Source: Bacteroidales bacterium
Lineage (GTDB): Bacteria; Bacteroidota; Bacteroidia; Bacteroidales; F082
NCBI GenBank assembly: GCA_016281295.1
Contig: JAEEII010000236.1
Coordinates: 1-6,356 of the forward strand
Direction: 5' to 3'
DNA: 6,356 nt
Below the pieces are notes generated by a model. The model saw only the letters and a program-made list of their open reading frames with translations, searched no databases and was not told the DNA's origin. The position numbers and the translations under genes are program-made. Shown here piece by piece: positions 1 through 6,139 of this stretch. Numbering within the stretch: the stretch's first letter is position 1; each line of letters starts with the position of its first letter.

Positions 1-3000
1 GATGCCCGCCGAGAGCTTCTTCGCAAACACTTACTATGTGACCGTCGACGCCGGGTGGGCACCCAATGAGTACGACATCACCGCCAGCTCCACGGGTCCC
101 GTCCTCAACTGCCCTCCCACGGGCATCTGCGGCGAGGATGTGACCGTGGAATACGAGAATGTCGAAGACTACATCTTATGCGACTTTGCCGTGGAGGGTT
201 CCTGTGAATCCTTGATAGAAACAGCGGTCACCTCGCCCGGCCAGATAACGTTCACGATGCCCGACTGCGCGGTCTCGGTGTTCTCCTACTACGAACCCAT
301 CTCTCTCTCGCAACTTGACAACTTCTGCCAATGGCGAGCTCCGGGCGCTCCCAGTTTCGCCACCTCATCAAATTATTACACAAGCTACACCTACAAAGTG
401 CAGAAACCCGGCAGTAACGAATGGACCGAATTCGCGGAAGACGACTGGAATAATGACTTCCTGTTCGATGTGGCCGGTTCGTGGAATTACTACGTGGAGC
501 TCACCAACGGTTACGGTACCTTCGTCTCCGCTGAGATGAGCTTTGCGGTGGTCGCCGCTCCGGAAATCGTTGGAATCAGTGGCTATAACGAGTACTGCGA
601 GCACAACGATATACTGCTCAATGTAGAGTACCAACCTGACGATGGCAGCACGAGTGGATCAATACAATGGTATAAGGACGGAGAACCACTCAATTCAGAA
701 ACTTTGGAGTATTTAATCATCAACGACTGCTCTCTCGGTGATGCCGGCTTCTATATGGTGATCTATACTAATGACTATTGCCAGTATAGGTCGGCACCCT
801 ACGAAGTCACCGTGCATCCACTGCCTGAGGTCGCCTGGGTGGAACCTGAAGACGGTGCTATGATTACAGGATCTATCGAGTTGCAGGCCACCCCGGAAGG
901 CGGCACCTTCTACTATCTGAATTCAGCAGGAACAAGCGGTGAATGGGAGGAGATCACGGGCAACACCTTCACTTTCCCCGAAGTGGGTCAGTATGCCCTG
1001 AAATATTATTATGAGGATGAAAACGGCTGCGCCAACGAGAGCGAGGTGCGAACCGTCAACGTGGGCAGAGAAGTTCACCTGATTGACGGAACAGGTGGGA
1101 CCCTCTCGCTTTCAGGCACCCAAACAATCTTCATGCCTGGCGATCCGGTCGTTGTCAACGGCACCCCCAACGACTGCATGCACATCACCGACATCACCGT
1201 CTATAAGACCGGTGACCATAGCGTGATGGTGACCTCCTCCTTCGATGACTACTCTGGTGAATGCACCTTTGAAATGCCCGAATACGACGTTGACGTTGTC
1301 GCCGGGTGGGGGACCAACCGTCACCACATTGATTACTCCGGCTTCGTCACCGGTTTCTCCATAATAGCCTGTGGCATCGATTTGTACCTAAATTTTGATT
1401 ATATTCCCGAGGGCTCCATTCTGGTGGGAATTTCCGTTCGAGGAAGTTGTGAATCCGACATCCCGTTAACAATCAATGCGGGCGAGTGTTGGTTCACGAT
1501 GCCTGATTGTGATGTTGAAGTGAGTTCAGGATGCCAAACTATCACTATCGCCAACATTTCCAATTTTTGCCAATGGCAAGCCCCGGGCGTTCCCGATTTC
1601 AACATCTTCTCTGAATATTACACGAGCTACACATACAAAGTGAAGAAACCCGGCAGCACTGAGTGGATCGACTTCAACGATGATGACTGGGCTGATGGTA
1701 ACAATTTCGACGTGGCAGGCGTTTGGACCTACTGCGTTGCGCTCACCAACGACTACGGCACCTTCGAGTCCGAGCAGAAGACCTTTGAGGTTTATGATGT
1801 CCCTGAAAGCATAGCCATCTCGGGCGAGACCGATTATTGCGAGGGCGGAACCATCACACTCACCGCAGTTCCCGATCCTGCCGACTTCGACCTGAGCTCC
1901 GGAACGTTTACATGGTATCAGGGCGATATGGAGCTTTCCGACATCGCAGGACCTGAGTTGACTATAGTCAACTGTTCTACCGACCATGCCGGCTCCTACA
2001 CGGTGAGCTATATGGTTGGGGACAACCTTTGCCAGTTCGAGACAGACCCCATTTCAGTCAATATTGCGGAGATCCCCGAAGTCTATTTTGTAGAACCCGT
2101 CAACGACACCATCGTTGCTTTGAACACGGGATCGCTTGCCCTCTTGGCCTATCCGGAAGGCGGCACCTATGCCTACGAGGATCCTGAAACCGGTGACATC
2201 GTGGAACTCACTGGCAATACCTTCACCTTCCCGGGAGTGGGTTCGTTCGAGCTGACCTACAGCTACACCAATGATGGCGGCTGCACCGGCGAGACATCCA
2301 TCACCGTCAACGTGGGCTACCAAGCCACGATCGTAACTTCAGCCGATAGTCCTGAGCACGAGATGTATCTCGACAATGACAGCAATACAAATATTTATCT
2401 GCCTAACGAAACGGTTACCTTCAGGTTCTTCAATGACGACTGTTATACACTTGATATAATAACGGTTTCGGGTTCAGAAATGGAAGAACACTTCTACGCT
2501 TCTTCGGGAATTGACTACATCACCTTCCCGATGCCTGATTATGACGTGACTATCACTCCTGACTGGACTGCCGAGGATTTCCACATCAGTTATTATATGA
2601 ACTATCAGGGCATCGACTACGATCCAGGACCAGGCTACGGTAATTGCGGCTCCGAGTTCACTTTCAATTTTACCCCTGTCGAGGACGGATTCATCCTGAT
2701 CAGCCTCGACATCACGGCTGGCGACAATGATGTGGACTTTGCAATAAGTGGTGACAACACGGCAACCTTCATGATGCCCACCCATACCATTATTGTGGAA
2801 GGAAAATACAGGAAGATCAACCTTGAACTTGACGATATCTGCTTGGGAAATGCCCCGGGGGTTCCCAGTTGCAATGTGAACGAATATGATAACTCCAATT
2901 ACACGGTTCAATACTTTGTGAAGAACCCCGAGGCTACCGATTGGACCGAATACTCTTCCGCTGATTGGGAGAACAGCAACAATTTCAATGTTGCTGGCAC

Positions 3001-5017
3001 CTGGGAATACAAAGTTCAGCTCACCAACTATTATGGTGTTTTCGAATCCGAAACAAAGACCTTTGAGGTCTATGATGCCCCTGAAAGCATTGCCATCTCG
3101 GGCGAGACCGATTACTGCGAGGGCGGAACCATCACACTCATCGCAGTTCCCGATCCTGCCGACTTCGACCTGAGCTCTGGAACGTTGACATGGTATCAGG
3201 GCGATATGGAGCTTTCCGACATTGCAGGACCCGAGTTGACCATCGTTAACTGTTCTACCGACCAAGCTGGCTCCTACACGGTGACCTACACCGTCGGGAA
3301 CAACCTTTGCCAGTTCGAGACAGATCCCGTTACCTTTACCGTGTCGGAGGTTCCCGAGACCTATTTTGTAGAACCCGCCAACGACACCATCGTTGCTTTG
3401 AGCACGGGATCGCTTGCCCTCTTGGCCTATCCGGAAGGCGGCACCTATTCCTACGAGGATCCTGAAACCGGTGACATCGTGGAGTTCACCGACAACACCT
3501 TCACCTTCCCGGGAGCGGGCTCGTTCGAGCTGACCTACAGCTACACCAATGAGGCCGACTGTACCGGCGAGGCATCCATCACCGTCAACGTGTGTTACCA
3601 AGCCACGATCGTAACTTCAGCCGACAGTCCTGAGCATGAGATGTATCTCGACAATGGCAGCAATACAAATATCTATCTGCCTAACGAAACGGTTAACTTT
3701 AGGTTCTATAACGACGATTGTTCTTCCCTTAGTGAAATAACGGTTACGGGTTCAGAAACGATCGAAACTATCACTGCCTCGTCGGAGACCAACATGATCA
3801 CCTTCACGATGCCCGAAAGCGACGTGACCATCACGCCTACTTGGGTTGGAAAACCATTCGATGTTCAAATCAACTGGGAATACCATGGGGAAGAGAATGA
3901 GAGTAAAACAAGAATCGACTTCTCTGACATGAAAGACAGCACTGGCGACTACGGCTCTGAGGTTATTGTTAATTACGATCATGAAGGATTTCTATTGATC
4001 AACCTCACCATCAAAGCCAACAACACCGACGTGCCATTTAATATAGGAGATAACAACACGGCAACTTTCACGATGCCCTGCGATAACGTCACGGTGAATG
4101 GAAGTTACGAGAAAATCCACCTTGCAGGTGTTGACAATGTCAGCTTGGGGGATGCCCCTGGTATTCCTGGATACCAGCTCTTCGCTGGCTCTGGTGTTGA
4201 AGGAGGAGAAGGAAAAGAAGGAGAATACAATTACACTGGCAAATACGTTGTGATGAAACCCGGTGAGACTGAATGGACAGAATTCTCTGACCAAGATTGG
4301 GAGGACGGCGACAAGTTCAATGTTGCCGGCACCTGGTACTATCGCGCAGAGCTCACCAACTATTACGGCACCTTCCCATCCGAAACCAAGAGCTTCAAGG
4401 TCTGTGATGTCATTGAGGGTTTGGAAAGCATCGCTATTCAGGGCTCCCATTATGCTCGTTGTGAGGATGTCGATGACGGAGGCGGCGGTGGTAAGTCTAA
4501 TGGTAGTATCAATCTCACCGTGGTTCCCACACCAAACACCTATAGTTTTAACGGGACATTCCTATGGTATAAGGACGGATCATTGTTAGCCACCACTACA
4601 GAACCGGTCTTTACTCATGATCCCGATGGTACTGAAGAGGGAGACTACACCGTGACCTACTACTTGGGATCCGATACGACGCTCTGTGGAGTCACCTCTG
4701 AATCATTCTGGGTTCGTTGTAAAGGAGAAGAAGGAAAGGAAGACTTCGCTATCACCAACCTCAATCAGTTTGTTGCCAACAACGAGCTGAACGTCAGCCT
4801 CTATCCCAACCCGACGAGCGGCGACGCGAAGATCGTCAGCGACCACGCCGTGATCCAACGGGTGACGGTGTATAACCTGATGGGCCAGGCTATCCTCGAC
4901 GAGGAAGTCAACAACACCGAGACGATGCTCCAGCTCAAGGATGTCGCCAAGGGTGTGTATATGGTCAAGATTAGCACGGAAGAAGGGGATGTGATGAAGA
5001 AGATAGTTATTGAATAA
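1..5017 (+). CDS. Giant repeat-containing secreted/surface protein with T9SS C-terminal sorting domain (5'-partial)
   Basis: The 3' part of a gene that begins before the window. Reading is in frame from base 2, and the ATG there is most likely the internal Met of a recurring F-x-M-P motif, not a start, so the signal peptide is outside the window. The visible 1671 residues hold four composite units. Each has two beta-rich segments ending in FxMP (F84, F423, F498, F842, F923, F1268, F1356; these resemble divergent InlB B-repeat domains), an APGxP linker (near 108, 522, 946, 1380), a segment with KPGxxEW, DW and (D/N)VAGxW motifs, and an Ig-like domain with a WY(K/Q) core (from about 187, 601, 1027, 1474). 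Units 1-3 add a second Ig-like domain (from about 275, 692, 1118). The C-terminus, with LYPNPTSG at 1600-1607, is a typical T9SS type A sorting domain. No catalytic motif is visible, so an adhesive or structural surface role is inferred. The stop is TAA at 5015-5017. Confidence 0.93.
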   Translation, partial: MPAESFFANTYYVTVDAGWAPNEYDITASSTGPVLNCPPTGICGEDVTVEYENVEDYILCDFAVEGSCESLIETAVTSPGQITFTMPDCAVSVFSYYEPISLSQLDNFCQWRAPGAPSFATSSNYYTSYTYKVQKPGSNEWTEFAEDDWNNDFLFDVAGSWNYYVELTNGYGTFVSAEMSFAVVAAPEIVGISGYNEYCEHNDILLNVEYQPDDGSTSGSIQWYKDGEPLNSETLEYLIINDCSLGDAGFYMVIYTNDYCQYRSAPYEVTVHPLPEVAWVEPEDGAMITGSIELQATPEGGTFYYLNSAGTSGEWEEITGNTFTFPEVGQYALKYYYEDENGCANESEVRTVNVGREVHLIDGTGGTLSLSGTQTIFMPGDPVVVNGTPNDCMHITDITVYKTGDHSVMVTSSFDDYSGECTFEMPEYDVDVVAGWGTNRHHIDYSGFVTGFSIIACGIDLYLNFDYIPEGSILVGISVRGSCESDIPLTINAGECWFTMPDCDVEVSSGCQTITIANISNFCQWQAPGVPDFNIFSEYYTSYTYKVKKPGSTEWIDFNDDDWADGNNFDVAGVWTYCVALTNDYGTFESEQKTFEVYDVPESIAISGETDYCEGGTITLTAVPDPADFDLSSGTFTWYQGDMELSDIAGPELTIVNCSTDHAGSYTVSYMVGDNLCQFETDPISVNIAEIPEVYFVEPVNDTIVALNTGSLALLAYPEGGTYAYEDPETGDIVELTGNTFTFPGVGSFELTYSYTNDGGCTGETSITVNVGYQATIVTSADSPEHEMYLDNDSNTNIYLPNETVTFRFFNDDCYTLDIITVSGSEMEEHFYASSGIDYITFPMPDYDVTITPDWTAEDFHISYYMNYQGIDYDPGPGYGNCGSEFTFNFTPVEDGFILISLDITAGDNDVDFAISGDNTATFMMPTHTIIVEGKYRKINLELDDICLGNAPGVPSCNVNEYDNSNYTVQYFVKNPEATDWTEYSSADWENSNNFNVAGTWEYKVQLTNYYGVFESETKTFEVYDAPESIAISGETDYCEGGTITLIAVPDPADFDLSSGTLTWYQGDMELSDIAGPELTIVNCSTDQAGSYTVTYTVGNNLCQFETDPVTFTVSEVPETYFVEPANDTIVALSTGSLALLAYPEGGTYSYEDPETGDIVEFTDNTFTFPGAGSFELTYSYTNEADCTGEASITVNVCYQATIVTSADSPEHEMYLDNGSNTNIYLPNETVNFRFYNDDCSSLSEITVTGSETIETITASSETNMITFTMPESDVTITPTWVGKPFDVQINWEYHGEENESKTRIDFSDMKDSTGDYGSEVIVNYDHEGFLLINLTIKANNTDVPFNIGDNNTATFTMPCDNVTVNGSYEKIHLAGVDNVSLGDAPGIPGYQLFAGSGVEGGEGKEGEYNYTGKYVVMKPGETEWTEFSDQDWEDGDKFNVAGTWYYRAELTNYYGTFPSETKSFKVCDVIEGLESIAIQGSHYARCEDVDDGGGGGKSNGSINLTVVPTPNTYSFNGTFLWYKDGSLLATTTEPVFTHDPDGTEEGDYTVTYYLGSDTTLCGVTSESFWVRCKGEEGKEDFAITNLNQFVANNELNVSLYPNPTSGDAKIVSDHAVIQRVTVYNLMGQAILDEEVNNTETMLQLKDVAKGVYMVKISTEEGDVMKKIVIE
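1779..2448 (+). repeat. Near-identical direct repeat, copy A (unit 2 into unit 3)
   Basis: This block recurs at 3057-3726 at a constant offset of 1278 bp (426 codons) with no insertion or deletion seen by eye. In the hand-aligned part 1802-2011 against 3080-3289 there are 14 mismatches in 210 bases, and only 4 of 70 residues differ. It covers the two Ig-like domains and the start of the next FxMP segment. Similarity drops on both sides. The ends given are approximate. Confidence 0.85.
3057..3726 (+). repeat. Near-identical direct repeat, copy B (unit 3 into unit 4)
   Basis: Second copy of the block at 1779-2448, in the same orientation and reading frame. It keeps the ISGETDYCEGG and WYQGDMELSD stretches and the AYPEGGTY motif. 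Differences in the hand-aligned part are mostly in third codon positions, which suggests a duplication or gene conversion that has since been under protein-level constraint. Confidence 0.85.
4744..5017 (+). other. T9SS type A C-terminal sorting domain (segment of the giant CDS)
   Basis: These last roughly 90 residues carry the hallmarks of the T9SS sorting signal (TIGR04183 / Por_Secre_tail type): LYPNPTSG, then VTVYNLMGQ, then LKDVAKGVYMVKI, ending in KKIVIE. In this family the domain directs export through the outer membrane and is usually removed, with the protein attached to the surface or released. It shows that the organism has a type IX secretion system, although no T9SS machinery gene lies in the window. 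Part of its coding sequence (4892-4936) recurs as a remnant at 5989-6033. Confidence 0.92.
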
Positions 5018-5066
5018 CCCCCTCACCCCCTCCTCCCTCTCCTTCGAAGGGTGGGGTAGGGGGTGA
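5018..5066. repeat. C-rich/G-rich palindrome directly after the giant gene
   Basis: The left arm TCACCCCCT (5023-5031) is perfectly complementary to AGGGGGTGA (5058-5066). The centre, CCTTCGAAGG (5041-5050), is itself palindromic, and C-rich against G-rich sequence between them pairs imperfectly. It starts at the base after the stop codon. It may act as a transcription terminator for the upstream gene, although no T-run follows, or it may be a REP-like intergenic repeat; similar C-rich/G-rich palindromes are familiar from Bacteroidota and other genomes. The palindrome is certain, its role is not. Confidence 0.6.
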
Positions 5067-5080
5067 AGTTGGTTGAGAAT

Positions 5081-5126
5081 AATATAACAGGGCGCGTCAG
5101 CTTTTTCTGGCTAGCCCTGTTATATT
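5081..5126. terminator. Candidate bidirectional terminator hairpin between convergent genes
   Basis: A perfect 13-bp stem pairs AATATAACAGGGC (5081-5093) with GCCCTGTTATATT (5114-5126). Inside it, after a 2x2 mismatch, GTCAG (5096-5100) pairs with CTGGC (5107-5111) with one G-T wobble, leaving a loop of Ts. It lies between the plus-strand stop at 5017 and the minus-strand stop at 5156, so it could end transcripts from both sides. Neither strand has a U-run after the stem, so it is not a textbook intrinsic terminator. Confidence 0.55.
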
Positions 5127-5155
5127 CTCCTTAAATGTGAAAACAAAACAGCTTC

Positions 5156-5383
5156 TTAGATAGACCTCATTACTTCCAGCACATAGTCAACCCTGTCATT
5201 ATCAGTCAACGCACATTCAACCTCTTCCCGGATGTTTGGCCTTTGGCACAAGGTTAAAAACTCATTTTTTAGATATTCCATAACCTCTTTCTCATCGGCT
5301 TTCGCTATTTCCTTTTTCAAGTTTAGCTCTTCCAAAGCGATTGCTATTTTCAGTACCCTTTCTTTATTGCTCAGCTCTGACAT
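5156..5383 (-). CDS. Small charged helical protein, second gene of overlapping pair (hypothetical)
   Basis: A 75-residue protein that I do not recognise. It is rich in Glu and Lys, has long runs without Pro or Gly, and is predicted by eye to be mostly alpha-helical. There is no signal peptide, no membrane segment and no visible catalytic motif; Cys46 and Cys57 are its only cysteines. Its ATG (5383-5381) lies inside the last codons of the upstream minus-strand gene, a 20-bp overlap in another frame, so its translation is probably coupled to that gene and both share one promoter. The tight overlap is the main support that it is real. It could be a partner, toxin or antitoxin to the DNA-binding protein, or a shortened remnant of a longer partner; the sequence does not decide. 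Confidence 0.7.
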   Translation of the reverse strand: MSELSNKERVLKIAIALEELNLKKEIAKADEKEVMEYLKNEFLTLCQRPNIREEVECALTDNDRVDYVLEVMRSI

Positions 5384-5909
5384 AGTTTTGAAGGTATTTA
5401 TCTAAATAATCAATGGCAACTTGCCGTTCACGGACTTTCCCAACTCTGATCGTATCCACAATAACTAAAAGCGCATACAAGTCGGGGTCTTTTTTTGCTG
5501 CCTCCACGGCTGAGGGAAATAGAGGAGTAAGCGCTTGTCCTCTAATAGAACCCGAAGAATCTTTCCAAACAAAGATATTCCCATTAGAGGCAACCTTTTG
5601 ATTGACAGGACTCGCCGAAGAAGCAGTTGGTATTCCTCTTACAATTTTTCCAAGTTGAGCAGGGAAACAATACTTAATACCATAAATAAGAAACTCTTTT
5701 AATGCCAAAACGTTAACGTATGTTTTGGAATCATCAACCAATTGGGCTTGCCTGTTTCTTTCCATGGCCATGGAAATTTCAGCTGCACTGATTCCTAACG
5801 ATTTCGACAATTCTTTGCCGTTCATATTGCGTCCTTCAGGAGTGGTTTTCTTTAAAAGAATGACTATATCTTGAGGACGCATAATATGCTGTTTTTCATA
5901 TTTATTCAT
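5364..5909 (-). CDS. Winged-helix-type DNA-binding protein, first gene of overlapping pair
   Basis: A 181-residue protein. Residues 11-28 form a helix (RPQDIVILLKK), and residues 30-52 fit a helix-turn-helix (KELSKSLGISAAEISMAMER), with a probable wing at about 55-66. This resembles MarR-like or winged-helix regulators. The C-terminal half has a distinct family-like pattern: a GIKYCFPAQ-type segment (77-85), RGIPTASSASP (91-101), VW with RGQALTPLFPS (114-133), and a helix DPDLYALLVIVDTIRVGKVRER (141-162). From memory and unverified, similar proteins occur in many bacteria, sometimes beside a nucleotidyltransferase-like partner; none is present here. ATG at 5909 is chosen because a TATATTTG promoter element lies 25 bases upstream. 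The longer frame, open to 6053, would run through that promoter and through antisense of the sorting-domain remnant. ATG at 5882 is a shorter alternative. Likely autoregulation is inferred only. Confidence 0.85.
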   Translation of the reverse strand: MNKYEKQHIMRPQDIVILLKKTTPEGRNMNGKELSKSLGISAAEISMAMERNRQAQLVDDSKTYVNVLALKEFLIYGIKYCFPAQLGKIVRGIPTASSASPVNQKVASNGNIFVWKDSSGSIRGQALTPLFPSAVEAAKKDPDLYALLVIVDTIRVGKVRERQVAIDYLDKYLQNYVRAEQ

Positions 5910-5933
5910 TTCAAATTCACGATTTATGAATTG

Positions 5934-5941
5934 CAAATATA
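5934..5941 (-). promoter_or_regulatory. Bacteroidota-type -7 element for the minus-strand gene pair
   Basis: The minus strand reads TATATTTG, matching the Bacteroidota -7 consensus TAnnTTTG. It lies 24 bases before the ATG at 5909, giving a leader of under about 20 bases. No TTTG lies at the expected -33 distance; instead the upstream minus strand is A-rich (5965-5980), which could act as an UP-like element. The position favours the start at 5909. Confidence 0.6.
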
Positions 5942-5979
5942 AGATATTTTTCATAATTAAATAGTTTTTTTTGTTTTTT

Positions 5980-6036
5980 TGCCAAATTATCCTTGTCGAG
6001 GAAGTCAACAACACTGAGACGATGCTCCGGCTCATG
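5980..6036 (+). pseudogene. Remnant of a T9SS sorting-domain coding sequence
   Basis: Bases 5989-6033 match 4892-4936 of the giant gene in the same orientation: 41 of 45 bases agree without gaps. The encoded stretches are ILDEEVNNTETMLQL in the giant gene and ILVEEVNNTETMLRL here. Similarity fades into T-tracts upstream and is lost after the Leu codon. The conserved start (LYPNP) and end (KGVYMVKI) of the domain are missing and the frame soon reaches a stop. It is best read as a scrap of a second sorting-domain gene, or of a duplication of the giant gene's 3' end. Confidence 0.8.
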
Positions 6037-6059
6037 GCGCGTCCCTTTTTCATTTTTCA

Positions 6060-6091
6060 TTTGTTTTTTTGAAAGGTAAACCCTAAATTTG
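6060..6091 (+). promoter_or_regulatory. Candidate upstream promoter (P1) for the last gene
   Basis: TTTG at 6060-6063, a 20-base spacer, then TAAATTTG at 6084-6091. This fits the Bacteroidota -33/-7 consensus TTTG / TAnnTTTG with usual spacing. Transcription would begin near 6097, giving a leader of about 40 bases before the ATG at 6140. Confidence 0.6.
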
Positions 6092-6116
6092 CCCTCGAAA
6101 CTATAAATTATTTTTG
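6088..6116 (+). promoter_or_regulatory. Candidate downstream promoter (P2) for the last gene
   Basis: TATTTTTG at 6109-6116 also matches TAnnTTTG. Its possible -33 box is the TTTG at 6088-6091, which is part of the -7 element of P1, with a 17-base spacer. Transcription would begin near 6122, leaving a short A-rich leader (AAGAAATAAAAA) before the ATG. The spacer is shorter than for P1, so P1 is the better match. Confidence 0.45.
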
Positions 6117-6139
6117 TTAAGAAATAAAAACATAACGTT

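Larger units (their letters stand above)
2..4741 (+). repeat. Four tandem composite units of about 1.25 kb within the giant CDS
   Basis: Matching landmarks recur along the protein. Approximate unit boundaries are 2-1066 (5'-cut), 1067-2317, 2318-3595 and 3596-4741. The APGxP linker recurs at codon spacings of 414, 424 and 434. A unit consists of two FxMP beta segments, the linker, a KPGxxEW/DW segment and two Ig-like domains. The last unit differs: it has lost the linker cysteine, lacks the second Ig-like domain, and carries Gly/Glu/Lys-rich insertions. Unit-level duplication followed by divergence is inferred. Confidence 0.85.

Noticed and set aside
2..4. ATG at base 2 as the start of the giant protein
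   Set aside because: The residues M-P followed by a DAGW-like strand match the internal F-x-M-P motif that recurs seven more times, and there is no signal peptide after it.
2474..3601. Long minus-strand open frame of 375 codons
   Set aside because: It is antisense to the repeat-containing CDS, and similar minus-strand frames (2054-2323, 1526-1987) recur at the same place in other units, as expected from codon bias of the true gene. Its translation shows no domain.
5081..5126. Integron attC-like recombination site
   Set aside because: The stem arms lack the RYYYAAC / GTTRRRY boxes and extrahelical bases expected of attC, and no integrase is seen.
5091..6043. GGCGCGTC at 5091-5098 and 6036-6043, both followed within three bases by CTTTTTC, as insertion-flanking direct repeats of the minus-strand module
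   Set aside because: An 8-bp match is expected by chance at this scale, one copy lies inside a hairpin loop region, and no transposase, integrase or terminal inverted repeats accompany it.
5910..6053. N-terminal extension of the winged-helix protein starting at ATG 6053
   Set aside because: It would be antisense to the sorting-domain remnant and would run through the TATATTTG promoter element. The ATG at 5909, just downstream of that element, begins the part that looks like real protein.
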